A stretch of DNA of 64,000 nt from Siniperca chuatsi (GCF_020085105.1 NC_058063.1:12801651-12865650), one strand, 5' to 3'. Shown: positions 12,142 to 24,084, counted from the first letter of the stretch. Notes: generated by a model from the sequence alone, not told the origin. Translations and numbers: made by a program.

Positions 12142-12505
12142 TAAAGGTCCAGTTTGCAGGATCTAGTGGCATCTTGTGGTGGAATAGCATTTTGCAACCA
12201 TTTGAATACCGCTTCAGCCTTTCAAGCGTGTAGGAGAAACTCGCGAAAAAACGCGAAAGGGCCTTTCTAGAGCCAGTCATTGGTTTGTCCGTTCTGGGCT
12301 ACTGTAGAAACATGGCAATGCAACATGGCGACCTCCGTGAAAAGGGACCCGCTCCCCCTGTAGATAAAAACGGCTTATTGTAAGGTAATGAAAACAGCTA
12401 TTCTTATTTTCAGGTGATTAGACACTCCTTACTTAACATACTTATAAATATTATATTCCATTTCTGACAATAGCTCCTCCTAAGTGTTACACACTGGATC
12501 TTAAT
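12142..12505. mobile_element. Short TIR element (MITE) of a widespread teleost family
   Basis: It begins TAAAGGTCCAGTTTGCAGGAT and ends with GTGTTACACACTGGATCTTA, giving inverted termini of the form TAAAGGTCCAGTGT. Internal landmarks are CTCGCGAAAAAACGCGAAAG and GCTACTGTAGAAACATGGC. It has no coding capacity. Confidence 0.65.
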
Positions 12506-12811
12506 TTGCATTTTATTTTGCAGATTTTCTGATAATTCGGTTAAAATTTGCACTTCATTTAGACGAAAACCTAGCCAATGTTTCTGTGAAGAACACAAAT
12601 GGCTAAACTGACATGAAATCTCTGGACAAATTCAATCTGACAAACATTTTGTTGATTGATCATTTACATTTTTTTCCATGTTAATCTTTTCTAAAGTTGC
12701 TCACATTCGTGAAGGGAACAGTCTCTGTTGAGTCTATATTTGGCACCTGCTGCAGTGCCTGGTACTTATAGGGCACTGGTCCGGGGCGGGGTATGAGAGA
12801 AGTCATTCAGG

Positions 12812-12864
12812 CACGCATACACGCACACACACACACGCACACACACACGCACACACACACACAC
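12812..12864 (+). repeat. (CA)n-rich microsatellite
   Basis: Imperfect CA run with interspersed CG dinucleotides. Confidence 0.9.
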
Positions 12865-13558
12865 TCAGGACACATTATCCATGAATCAGTGAATCATGTC
12901 CATGCACACAGACAGAGATAGGTGGATGAAGCTGTGATGGCCTCAGATTTTCGCACACAGACACACACTTTCATATTACTATACTTTTGAGGACCCTCAA
13001 TCACTGTATTCATTTCTAAACCTTAACTGTAACTAAAACTAATAATCCTAAACAAACTTTCACCTACATCATACAGCAAATAACCTGAAAAACCTAAACC
13101 CTTGTTTAAAAAATATTCTACTTCTTTGTAGTATACTAATATACATTCATGCTCATTCATGATTAATGTACTTAGTGTCTTTTAAACATACTAATATTGT
13201 ATTTAATGCATTAACGATACATAATGAGTACAATGTAACATACATGACTACACTTGACTATGCTATTTTGTGACACCATTAACTTGTATTTAAGTTCTCT
13301 TTTTTTTTTTACTAATGGTTAACTTTTTACCATGAACCTTGTTGTGTATACTTAATTATCTTCTGGAGAACTATTAATATACATTTAATACACCAGAAAT
13401 ACTTGTTTAATATATCTCAAACCTGTAAATATCACACATGAAATAGTAATTTGAGAATGCTGAAGTTAGATTTCAGGTCTGTGTATACTAAGTACTAAAC
13501 TTGTATTTAAATACAATTATAAATTAATGGTGCCTTAAAAAGTGTAGCCAAGTGCAGT

Positions 13559-13950
13559 TAGAGGAATAGTTTGACATTGCTTATTTGCTTTCTTGTTAGA
13601 TGAGAAAATCAATACCACTCTCATGTTTGTACCCTAAATATGAAGCTACAGCTAGCAGATGGTTAGCTTAGCTTAGCTAAAAGAAGTCACTGCTCCAGGC
13701 CAAGAAATAGTCTAGCACATAACCTCCCGTAAAACCACAATTTGTCGTTTGCACACTTCGATTTTTGGAAACAAATGAGATATAACATGTTCATTAGTGA
13801 GCTTTAGAGGTGCTGGTAGGATTTTGTTACCTTTGGGGAGAGCAAGGTTAGCTGTTTCCCCCTGTTTCCAGTCTTTATGCTAAGCTAACCAGCTGCTGGC
13901 TGTATAGCTTCATTTTTATCATACAGACATGAGAGTGGTATCATTATTAG
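13559..13950. mobile_element. Palindromic MITE-like teleost repeat, copy B
   Basis: Same family as 1007-1378. Left arm: GATGAGAAAATCAATACCAC, TATGAAGCTACAGCTAGCAG, GGTTAGCTTAGCTTAGC. Middle: AGAAATAGTCTAGCACATAA. Right arm: CCCTGTTTCCAGTCTTTATG and GACATGAGAGTGGTATC. The right terminus is cut short compared with the left. Confidence 0.7.
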
Positions 13951-15099
13951 CACACTTTAAATACTGTGTATACAGTATATTTTACATAAATTACACTGGC
14001 ATCCATTTAACTTAATCTTAACCTTTACCTTAGCCTTAGTCTTACCTGAGCCTAATCCTACCCTTAAACTGAAGCCCAAACCCTAAGCTAACCCCTTACA
14101 GAAGCGAGGGCCAACAAAATGTCCCCATTTTGAAGGATTCTCCTCAAGTTTACATACGCAGGAGGACATTTGGTCTTGTATTGCAATAAAAGAACCCACA
14201 GTCACACACCCAGTCAGAGGCCCCTAATCAGGCCTGTCCCTGATAATGGAGGTAATCAGTGCAGCCTATCTGGCCTCTGCCCCGGCTGACATGCTGCCAG
14301 CCTTGTCTTGGTTTATTTATACACGCCTGATCTGTCAGCACTAGCTCTATGTTTGGTGGGCCTCAGCCTCCCAAAATAGAAATAATTAGGACAGGGCAGG
14401 AAAAGAGGAAAAGTGAAAACGTGTCTGAACGCGCATACGCTCCGAGCAAACACCCCCCCACCCCTTCATCTGCCAATCTCTCCATCCATCCCTGCTACAC
14501 TGTCTCCTCTCTGTTTTGTTTTGTTTTGTGTAGACAGAGGCAGCAGGCAGGCATGCAGGCGGAGGAGGGGTGGAGACTGTTGTGTGTGGTCTGGATTGGG
14601 TGGCAATCCGCCTGTGAAGTCGGGCGAAGCAGAGTGATCAAGTTTTCCAGATTACCACACACACTGGGGTCCTGATACTATCTCTGATCTCCCTGTGCTT
14701 CTCTTTCAAATCCCAAACACACTGAATCAGTGCAGATATGAATATTGGATTAATTGATTAGTTAACTGACTTCAATTTTGGATGTCAATTGTGTAGGTTT
14801 ATCATTTGTATTATTTTAGTTAATCAAAAATGAGTTGTTATTTTTTTCTTTAGAGGACAAGGCGACCATTTATAAACAAAATACAAGAAACTCCTCAATG
14901 ACAGATAAGGTTGGGCAATGATTAAATCTCATTGTATATAGATTTTTATATTATAGTATAAAATATAACGTATTTTTTGATCATTATTGAGCCCTAAACA
15001 TCTTGTTTTCTTAAAACAAATGTTAAAAATCTGCCAGTGTAGCATTTCAGCCTGTTTCCAATAAAAATCAACTTTAATTTTGTGGAAATGAGGGTCAGC
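13951..15099. other. Spacer without recognisable gene
   Basis: No ORF here shows family features. The 108-aa plus-strand ORF near 14349 is composition-driven and lacks splice or domain support. About 14735-14830 contains an ATTAATTGATTAG string like the dispersed repeat at 42600-42880. Confidence 0.5.
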
Positions 15100-15840
15100 A
15101 TCTTTTTTTCCCCCACAATATTTTTATTAAACACCATGAAATACAGCCTTTTACATTCATACAATATATAACACATCGATCAATTGCTGCATTGACACAA
15201 AACCAAGAAAGAAAGGAAAAAACTCAAAACAAGAATGCTCCTCCTGTTTTAATGAATGGTAATCTATACAAAATGGAGTATATTAATTACAATAGATACA
15301 AAATATAAAGAGTATTTAGAATAAAAATAAAAATCCTATAAGCTCAGAAACTGCATTGTCAACAGAAATTAGTCATTCACTTGATCATCTGTTCAGTCTA
15401 AATCCTTAACATAATTAATGAAGGGCCTCCATATATTCTCAGATATATGCTGTTTAGCCTTTGATATGTAGTTTATCTTTTCTAATGGAAGGCTTATCCA
15501 CCGAGTAGTGCTTGTTCTATGAATCTTTTTCCATTACAGTACAATGCGCTTTTTGGCGTAAAGCAAGCTGAGGTCCATAAATGCTTGTTCGTTTTTATTA
15601 TAATTATGTTTCTCTGGATATAAGCCCAAGAGAAAAAGCTTAGGGTCCAGTAAGAATTGTTTAGAAATAATCTTCTCCATTATAACTCTTCCCAGAACGT
15701 TTTAATCTTTCTGTGTTGCCAAATATGTGTATATGTCTGGTGTGTTTTTGTTACATTGATTTAATTCCACCAGTGTCCCACATGCCCGCATTAACCATTT
15801 GTACTGTATTAGTTTAAGGCGTGTATTTATAGAGTTTGTA
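15100..15840 (-). mobile_element. 5'-truncated L1-type LINE, 3' end of ORF2
   Basis: On the minus strand, conceptual translation of about 15840-15350 gives typical ORF2 C-terminal strings of the L1 clade: INTRLKLIQYKWLMRACGT, NQCNKNTPDIYTYLATQKD, FLLDPKLFLLGLYPEKHNYN, EQAFMDLSLLYAKKRIV and ENIWRPFINYV. The frame is broken in at least two places, and the Cys-rich stretch usual after the YTYL region is missing. The left side (T run, then CACAATATTTTTATTAAACA) would be the 3' end. The endonuclease, the reverse-transcriptase core and all of ORF1 are absent. Confidence 0.7.
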
Positions 15841-17159
15841 TAAGTATCAGCTTGAAAGACAACAGAATAAAGCTACTCTCTGCACTAGAACCATGAAAAG
15901 TGACAAACAAATGGGATTTCTTTCAGGTTCATGTTGCAGTTATCTCACAGCACTGGCTGATTTAGTCTCTTGTTTTCACTTGACTTTTGTGACTTTATGC
16001 AAATTTTACTAAATTCAAGCTGTCCAACTTATTGACTCTGAGCCCACTGTAACTAAAACTGAGCAAAATGAGTTATTAGGTTTTTGTTTTACATGTTTCA
16101 GAAGGTTTTGATGTACAGGTGGTTTCATTTGTTGCAAACAAAAATCTGATGATTTTAGAAGTTATTTTGCAATATGATCATATCGTACAATGCAAAAAAT
16201 CTCCATCAAATAATTTCTGTTTTCTTAAAAGAAGTGAAAGTTGTGTTCAACCTGCTTCCAAATTTTGAGAATGTTTGAGAATTTTGTAGAGATGAGTGTT
16301 GTTGAAGGAAGACAATTTCGGGCAACTCCCAGCACTGGAATGACGAAAAATGACAATTGATTTTAGCAAACTGTTATTTTGCAGAACAAGCAAGATTTTT
16401 GACCTTGTTTTGTGAAAATAAGACTTTTAGGACCCAGTAATAGACAAAAATGACTTGATAAGATGGATGTTTTAGCAATGGGTCGTTGTTTTACAGAATT
16501 GTGTTGTCCAAATGAATAATTCAGTGAATAAAACAATGAATAAATTCAATTTTAAAGCAAGCAAAATTTGTCATTAGGTTTTTGTTTTACATGAAGAGCT
16601 TTATCAGATGTAATGCATAACAGTGGAACCCAGCTCATTGTAATGAACATAAATTGAGTATTTTAGACGTACTTTTGCACACATTTACCATGTCGTGAAA
16701 CATATCAACATTAGTAAAAAAAAATCTTTTATTGATTGAGTGATATTGATTTCATCCATGTCGCCCAGAACAAATAACAGAACAACTGCCTCTATAGCTC
16801 TATACGAACTCTATAACCAGCTGAAACCAGTCTGAGGGTAATGTATCACCCCAAGACAAGCCTGTAAACAGCAGACTACAACATCCTCAACAAAGGCCTT
16901 ATCTCGCTCCCATCTTTCCCCATGTCGGCTGCAGGGAAAATGGAAGAGGGCGTGTGGGTGGGACAATGTGGATGTGTGTATGTATGCAGTGTGTCAAGGC
17001 ATGTTGTCAGTACTTAAAATCTCTTCGGAGTGGCTGTAGAGGTTTGACACTAATGATGACGATGCCAGGCGGCAAGGCGGCAGATGTAATTGGCATGTCT
17101 GAAGCCACATAGTCACACACACACTCACTTAGCCTAAACAGCCCTCGATGCCAGTCCCA
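15841..17159. other. AT-rich spacer, no gene recognised
   Basis: Long AT-rich non-coding stretch. I see no conserved ORF, RNA gene or clear repeat boundary. The last 150 bp lead into the peptide-precursor promoter. Confidence 0.5.
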
Positions 17160-17283
17160 TAATATAAACCCACCCTAGATGCACGGCTACAAATACCCTC
17201 CACACTGGTCAGCAGCTCAGAAGACGCAGAGCTGCAACTATCATCATCACCTTTGAGGACAGAAATCCACAGAGAAGATTTAA
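17160..17283 (+). promoter_or_regulatory. Core promoter and 5' UTR exon of the peptide-precursor gene
   Basis: An AT-rich TATA-like box (ATAATATAAACC, about 17160-17171) precedes a pyrimidine/purine leader ending at a canonical donor TTTAAG|GTAAGC after 17283. The next acceptor, TTGTTCAG, ends at 17354, directly before the ATG. A compact tissue-specific promoter is typical of peptide-hormone genes, but the transcription start is inferred. Confidence 0.5.
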
Positions 17284-17354
17284 GGTAAGCATGGGGTTTT
17301 TCAAATTCAATAGCTGGCGTGTTACTGTTACTGACTCTGGCTACTCTTGTTCAG

Positions 17355-18666
17355 ATGCGTTGCTCCGGGTGTGTGCTACCTTTCCTGGCCGTGTACCTGT
17401 TGCTGGAGGAGATATCTGCTGCTGTATTGCCAAGCAGAATCAGAAACAAAAGGGTAGGCCTTTACGCACAACATCCTTGTCACCTTTCGGAGAAATTGAA
17501 TCACCTGCAGGCATTCAATCCTCTGCAGTCTGTTTGTCTTTTTATAATGTGATTATTGTCCTCAGGAAGTCAACTGGCAGGACCAAGAGCTCTTCCACCG
17601 CCTGCCTGATCGCTCAGACCAGGGAGACCTCTCTGTGGGCGAAGCCGAGGAGATGGGCAGGGATGCAGACGGCCGCCCCTCTCATTCAGAGACCTTCCTC
17701 GCCCCAACAGAGCACCTTTCTCCCCAACGCCAGAACCAGAACCAGAACCAGTACCAGTACCAGCGTAAAGCCAATGAAAAGAGGTGAGGACAAAATGAAC
17801 CACGTATCATAGTTTGAATGGCTTCAAACTTGTGTGAGGCAGTTTTGTAGAACTCAAAGCAGAAATAAAGTTTTACAATATGTGACTTGTGAATGTGCCT
17901 AATGAAAAAGCCAGGGTAATTGGAAATGTAATTCACTTACATCTTCAGTAATTTAAATAACTCTTAACTCTTGTTTTATGTCAGCCATCATTTAAATCAG
18001 TGTAATAGAAATTCTTTATTTGATCTATAGCAACAAATCTTGTTTCCTGTAATTACAAAATATTTTTGAACATAACTAAGACTAACTGGAAGACGTTTTG
18101 GCTGTTGTTGCTTTTGTGTATTTTTGTGCTTTTAAATAAAATACACGTAAAGTTTAAAGTTTGTAATGAGTGGTGCAGAGTGAATGTAGAGTATTTAAAG
18201 TATAAATTATGCATTTTTAGTCATGTCACATAAGTAAAGTGTTTTGGGCTGAGCTCGTCTTCCCTGTGTTACTGTGTCCACAGGAGGAAGGTAGCTCCTC
18301 TGGACTCCATTGGCGGCTTTCACATGTCCAGTTTCCGAAACCGAAAGGTGAGTTACAAGAAGAAAAAAACCCATCACTGACTTCTAAAGGCCAGCTGCTC
18401 TATACACAGTGTTTACACACAAAGGTCTGGAGCAGTAAAGTAATGGTACAAGTGTGGTTTAAATGTTACAGTTTCAATAACAGACCTGAGTGTCCAGGTC
18501 TCCAGGTTTCAACTTGCATGACATTAGCTTGCCTTTGTCGAGTCACTAGAGCGTAACTGGTTTAGCAGTGAAGAAGACAATGCTTTTGTCAGACGAAAAA
18601 CTGAGCATTTGTATGTTTGTGTTACAGGACAACCCTGACACCCACTGGGAAGAACACAGGGAATAA
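17355..18666 (+). CDS. Secreted peptide-hormone-like precursor, osteocrin-like core, 139 aa
   Basis: Coding exons 17355-17453, 17566-17783, 18284-18347 and 18628-18666 (420 nt, 139 aa), all GT-AG. The ATG follows the acceptor of a 71-bp intron exactly. Residues 1-23 are a signal peptide (hydrophobic VLPFLAVYLLL, likely cut after ISAA). Then come SRIRNKR (dibasic), an acidic linker, a QNQNQNQYQYQ run and the cationic site NEKRRK. The C-terminal core is VAPLDSIGGFHMSSFRN, followed by RK and an acidic 12-residue tail. The core aligns with the osteocrin NM2 pattern P-M-D-R-I-G-x-x-x-L-S-x-x-R: Pro, Asp, Ile-Gly, Ser and Arg are kept, and the family's Asp-Arg is Asp-Ser. There is no Cys pair, so it is not a ring natriuretic peptide. 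By analogy it could engage the clearance receptor NPR3. Family assignment is inference; the secreted, processed nature is well supported. Confidence 0.7.
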
Positions 18667-18667
18667 A
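18662..18667 (+). terminator. AATAAA overlapping the peptide-precursor stop
   Basis: AATAAA overlaps the TAA stop at 18664-18666. It may or may not be the signal used; the message could end further on, before the convergent phf23 tail. Confidence 0.35.
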
Positions 18668-18801
18668 GAGCAACAACTGAGCTCCTCATATTTTGTCAGC
18701 CGCCAACCCATGTGTGAACTTTGTATGATATGTTCCATATTTATTCATTAACTGCTATTTAACTCACTGCCATACTAACAGGAGAGATGCCTGTCGACCC
18801 A

Positions 18802-18814
18802 CTCCCTCTAGTGG
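18802..18814 (-). promoter_or_regulatory. CTCF-like motif between convergent genes
   Basis: The minus strand reads CCACTAGAGGGAG, close to the CTCF core. It lies between the tail-to-tail peptide gene and phf23. Motif only. Confidence 0.35.
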
Positions 18815-18952
18815 TAGAAGACGCAAACATGACAAACACTGCTGTGTGCCAAAAGCTAATTAAATGTGACAAAATAACTGTTTCAAACGTCTTCCCCCCC
18901 ATGTCCTTTCTATATAAATGAATACCACCTTACCGTTATGTTCCCAAAGACT

Positions 18953-20485
18953 TTTATTTTTCAAGCTACGATTAAAGAAAACAATATCAGACCGCAGAAA
19001 ATATAGATTTTGCTTGGGTATTTTCTCTCTTCACTTTCACATATGTACAGTTGTCAAAGAACAGGATATGTACACAGAATAGAAGTTGTAGAGAGAGTGC
19101 AACTGCTACTGGAGACTTACCAAGACACTCCCACCAACAAAAGGAAAAGCACATGGTAAAACCAAACAACATAAACAAATGCCACAATCTACGTGGCGTC
19201 AACTTATTTTCTGTACACTACAGCTTTGTTCTCGATGTGAGACAATCTTATGTCCATTCTCTGATGCGGGCGCATCCCTAATCCCGCTCCTCAGAAAGCT
19301 AAGAAATAAACAAATTACATGAAAAAACAGAAAAACGAATATTTTACAACCATTCATTAACGAGCCTTAGAGCCACTTTGACATAGTAAAGCACTGCCAA
19401 TCCATTCGTCGTACAGCAACATTAACCCCTCATTTCAGATGAGTTTTTAAACATGAAAAAAAAAAAAACAAAAAAAAACACACATGAAACAAAAACATCA
19501 AAATTTAACAGCTTTCAATGTTAAATGTTGTTCATGTTAAATGGCTATCAATGATTGGTTAACAAGCCAGACAGGGAGAAACATTAAGCGCTCAACCATG
19601 AATGTACACAGCTACATGCCAAGTACAGTTTTAATCAGCCGTAGCTCATCATATTCCAAATACCACCCATATAATGCAGTAGAAACGGCATTTGGGTCTA
19701 TTTTTTTTTTTTAAAAGTGCACTGCCGAAAGAGTTGTCTGTATGCAATTTGAAATGTAGCAATTTAGATGCAAAATAGTAAACATTTTCAGATTGTATGA
19801 ATTCAAAGATCACTTAATCTAGAGTAAGATCTCTACATTTTAAAGTTCAGTGATTATCACTGACAACCCAAAACAAAAAGGCAAACTCAAAAATGAAGAC
19901 GAAAACTAAAATGAGCTGCCCACCTATCATTATGACATACTTCTAAACAAATAACAGGAGTGACATTTTCCATCCCTTAAGCTATACATTTTGTCAATGT
20001 GTAAAACTTGCATTGATTTAAACTTTAGAGGAAATGGCTAGCAAACTGAAAATGGTACTCCTTAAGACAATAAAGGAAACTTTCACTGATTTGACAATAT
20101 CCTCAAGAAATATTTTACAAGTCAAAATGCACCTTCAGTGAATATGTGAAAGCGTGAAAATGTATGTGCACATCGCCAGCGCGGTATACAACAATAAAGC
20201 CAATTAATGAAGGAATTAATTAGTAACAAATAAATGATTCTCCACTGTCACTTCTATCCAGTTCTTCACAGTAGCCAAAGGAAAAAACAAAGTAAGTAAA
20301 ACAAAACAAAAAAAGTGAGGGATAAATAACAGTTGTGATTGTCAAAAGAAATCCTACAAAGTGACAATACAGTTGCCATTCAGGTGATAATTTAGGCTGT
20401 TTTGGCTGTAGGCATCAAAGAAAAAAGTGTCAGAGGACAGCAAAAACAAGGTGGGTGCTCCTCGTCCCTCCCATCCTCTTAATCT
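18953..20485 (-). other. phf23 3' UTR (inferred)
   Basis: AT-rich, non-coding on both strands, and directly downstream of the phf23 stop. A minus-strand AATAAA at 18958-18953 would end a 1.5-kb 3' UTR only about 290 bp from the stop of the opposing peptide gene. Confidence 0.55.
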
Positions 20486-23111
20486 CTAGGTGTCTTTTTT
20501 GTGTCCTGACCGCCGCACGTCCCTGCACTTGTGGCAGTAAAAGATGTCGGGAACGTTGGACTTCTTGATCTTCGCACACGACAAGTGCACCCATATGCCG
20601 CACTGGTTGCACTCGATCATTGGCCGTCCTGCGAATGGCTTCCCACAGTAACAGGTGATCAAGTCCCATGAATCATCCCCTGTGTTCATAAAGAGAACAG
20701 AGTTATAGGATATTAAAGCGTCAATCGGTGCATATTGAGAATTGGACAAAAAACAAGTTACCAGAAATTAGACAGCTTTGTGTTAAACATTTCCTTGTTA
20801 GATGCAGACAGATCAACTTAATAAATGTGAATTATTTCGAAGGATAAGCATGTCATACCTGACTCCACCATAATGTCTTCATCTGCAATCCAGGTCTCAC
20901 CCTCACTGGAGCTCATCTCTGCTTCCCTGATGGAGTCGTCTGGCTGCATCTTCTCCAGGTCCTGCATGCTTGGGGTGGAGCCCCCGTGCACCGTCAGCTC
21001 CTCTCTGAGGGGTCGTACCTCTGTATGTATATGCCGTGCCTCAGAGTCTGTCTCACTTTGAGCAGCTGAACTTTTGAGCTTCTTAGCTTTTTGCGGTTTT
21101 GAATTTTTGCTGCGTTTAATGCGGGCTCTTTTCTCGCCTTCACTACTGCCGCTATCTGCCGCCGTCATGGCAGAACCCAGTGACAACTTTTTCAGTTTTT
21201 TGTCCTTCTTGCGCTCTGCCTTAGTGCTGGCCTGGCTCTCATACAGGGAGTCTTTAAGGCGCATCTTGTCCAGCAGAGTGCTATCAGAGTGCATGCGGCG
21301 AATATTTTTGCCCTTATTTGCTCGAGCTTTACGGACAAATGTATGGATGGTGTGGATGTCAGAGCTTCCATCTGCCCAAGTATTGCCCATGGAGCTGCTA
21401 CCTCCACCACCTCCATCTGCTGACAACCCTGAACTGTGTGCAGAGCTGGATGATGTTGGGGACCATGAACTTTCCTACAAAATAAGAGAAAAACATTTTG
21501 GTATTGCTTCACAACCTAAGCAAGGCAGACAAGACAGTCATTTCTAATATCCACAGTGACATTCATAGCAGCTTACCTCTTTTGGACTGGGGATGTAGCC
21601 AGCATACGCCAGGACAAAGCTGCAGAACTTGTTGAAGTCCTCAACCGTCCTCTTTTTCCTCTCTGGGGGCTACAGAAAGCACACACCTTTGTTTAAGAGA
21701 GTGAAGCTAATCTAAACAAGCTCCAACAACTGAAAAGGTACAGAATGAACTACTCAGAGTATTCAAAGTAACACTACTAAGTACTTACCAGAGGTTCCGT
21801 TTTGCACGTTAACAGTGAATCTGATGGAGGAAAAAAAAAAGACAATTCTGTAAGTCACAACAGTGAACCAGTATTGATTCGCTTTTATATTTTCACGGAA
21901 ACAGCTTATACACAGAATTACCAAGCACACAGTTGTCTACGGGTGTGATGACACATGTGGACAACGCTAGCATTAGCTTGCTAACACGGCTCAATAACTT
22001 AATCAGGGTTATTAGTGTTGAGCTTATTTAAGAGCCGTGTTTGTTTAGTTACGTTAAATTGACCGACAGAGTTTACTGATGACCGTTTGAGCGGAAAATA
22101 AGCAAGTCAGTCATCGGATGTTAACGTTAGTTGACTGCCAACAACCGCAACCGGTGTCACTTGGTCACTATCTGAACTTTATACAAAGTCTGGGTGTTTT
22201 GGCATCAGCCATTAATAACTATTAGTCGATTTAATATCGACGTTATAACAAATAGTTGATTTACTAAAAGCGTAGCTAACAAAGCTCAGTTTGTTGGCTG
22301 CCAAGCTTTAAACTTGTCAGTTTGTATTGTCTAGATGCTACCTGCTAACGTTAGCTGACACTTAGAGGAGAAGCTAACAACACGCTATGCCGTTTGCAGC
22401 GATAACGGCTAATAGGGTTTCGACTAGTAAGGGTTAATGTCCGATATATTTAACGAGTTTTATTAAAACTTGACAATGCTAACGGCTCATTTTGATTCTT
22501 GTAAGAGTTAACTTGTGCTAACAATTAGCCACTCAAGCAAGCTACTCACGCTAGCTTTCTTGAAATCGAAGTGGAAGGCATATTAGCCAAGTTAGCAAGG
22601 TGTAACGTTTAATCGTTGAAGTTTGTGCTAATGTTAAAATTAGTGTTTTTCGTGTCTGACAAGTGAGCTAATTGAACTTAAAACTGACAATTTAGAAAGT
22701 GTTTTCAGTGAGGTGGTAGGGTAACATTAGCTATTAACGTTAAGCTAGACGGATCGGCGCGTTAACTAACAAGCAAGCTAACTTATCTGTGCAATAAATA
22801 CGTTAACTATATTAATCGTAACAAAACATAAGAGAACCGATATTCACTTTAAACACAACTTTCATGGCATTTTGACGCCAAACATAAATTGGTCAAGAGC
22901 AAGTCGTGTTATTAATACAGCATACGCAACCAAACGTAACATTAGCGTTGCACATAACTTACGTTAGGTTAACGGTAGCAATCGTAATGTCCGCAAAACA
23001 CCGCAGATTTCAACAGTGAACAGATCCACATCACACGGGAACAGTTTGTTTAATTGCTCGCCGTTGATACTGGTGAAACATACCTTGGTGCTCAGACATT
23101 ATGTCAAGCAT
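20486..23111 (-). CDS. phf23: PHD finger protein 23, 5 exons, 320 aa
   Basis: Coding exons, 5' to 3': 23111-23084, 21820-21789, 21669-21577, 21474-20859, 20679-20486 (963 nt, 320 aa, GT-AG throughout). The start MLDIMSEHQ parallels the mammalian [28 protein letters not shown] and [10 protein letters not shown] are the conserved N-terminal block. The middle is Ser/Lys/Glu-rich, low complexity and nuclear-type ([19 protein letters not shown]). [18 protein letters not shown] leads into a complete Cys4-His-Cys3 PHD finger, with ligands Cys266, 268, 280, 283, His288, Cys291, 305 and 308, and aromatic Trp261 and Trp286. The PHF23 PHD reads H3K4me3, and mammalian PHF23 is also reported to restrain autophagy. 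The protein is shorter than human (about 403 aa) because the acidic middle is reduced. Confidence 0.95.
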
Positions 23112-24084
23112 TGTCGCCTAACCGACAAGGCCTCGATCCAAACAGAAGCAGCAGGCGAGCTAGCCGGAGAGTAGCGGCCGTCGCGCTGTGCCTTCCCCCG
23201 GCGTGGCTGCACCTTACCGCCGGGCAACTTTAGCAGCAGCAAGCCAAGGGCGCGGAAGACCGAAGAGACTCTTTCTAAAAAACACTCCACAGTAGGTCGA
23301 AGTTGTAATATTCCCTCGCTGGGAATCCGTTGCAACAGCTAACGTTAACGTACCAGAGGCAAACCGCCTCTGAACTGTCGCCACTAACGTTATTAGCCCA
23401 ACAAAATACTAACGTTAATTCCTCTATCGCTTAACGTCCTGCACTTATAGATCCCTTTTCTTCGTCACTGCATTTATATAACCATCGGAATTGAAATGTG
23501 GAAGAACTGTAAAAACTTCTTAGATAAACGCGAGTGCTAATTAACGTAAGTCCATAATGGGAACTTCTCCAATGAAGTTTTTTCGTTTTCTTTGCTGTAT
23601 GCACACAAAACGACTGGAGTTTTGACTTTATGCCGTGGTCTTCTCCGTGCGCGGCAGAAACCTCTTGAGGCTGCCAGCGCAGTGTTTCCTGTGGTGTATG
23701 TTGGGTAACGTAGTTCTTTTAGCACTCATTCACCCCAACATAAGCAATGGTCGGAAATGTTGTTGAACTACATTTCCCACATACGATCGACATTAAAGTG
23801 ACGGGACCTCTGGGATATGACGTTTTTTTTAAACATTCTACCTAGCGAAACATGCTGGACCTGGGTTGGGCAAATAAACCTTTATGTTTTGTGAAATATA
23901 AGTTTCTGCGACTTTAGATGTCGCCATTCTGAACTTTGAAGGATCTCGTTCTTCTGTCGTTAAATTACTTGGTTGTCCGATTTTTTATTATGGGATTCAC
24001 GTTTAAGTAGATGGTGAATCAGAAGCATGCTAACTAGCTGAAGCTACCTGGACCTTCTACAATTTACTTTTATAAGTTAGTATC
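23112..24084. promoter_or_regulatory. Shared divergent promoter of phf23 and elp5
   Basis: The two start codons point away from each other, 973 bp apart. The phf23 leader side (23120-23330) is GC-rich. A ZNF143/SBS-like string ACTACATTTCCCA sits at 23767-23779. No ORF with family features is present. A bidirectional promoter is inferred from geometry. Confidence 0.55.

Noticed and set aside
14349-14675. 108-aa plus-strand ORF
   Set aside because: No motif, no splice context, compositional; overlapping ORF in another frame is equally open.
17355-18666. Ring-type natriuretic peptide (ANP/CNP) for the peptide precursor
   Set aside because: The two ring cysteines are absent from the core, so osteocrin-like is the closer fit.
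21074-21547. 157-aa plus-strand ORF
   Set aside because: Antisense shadow of phf23 exon 4.
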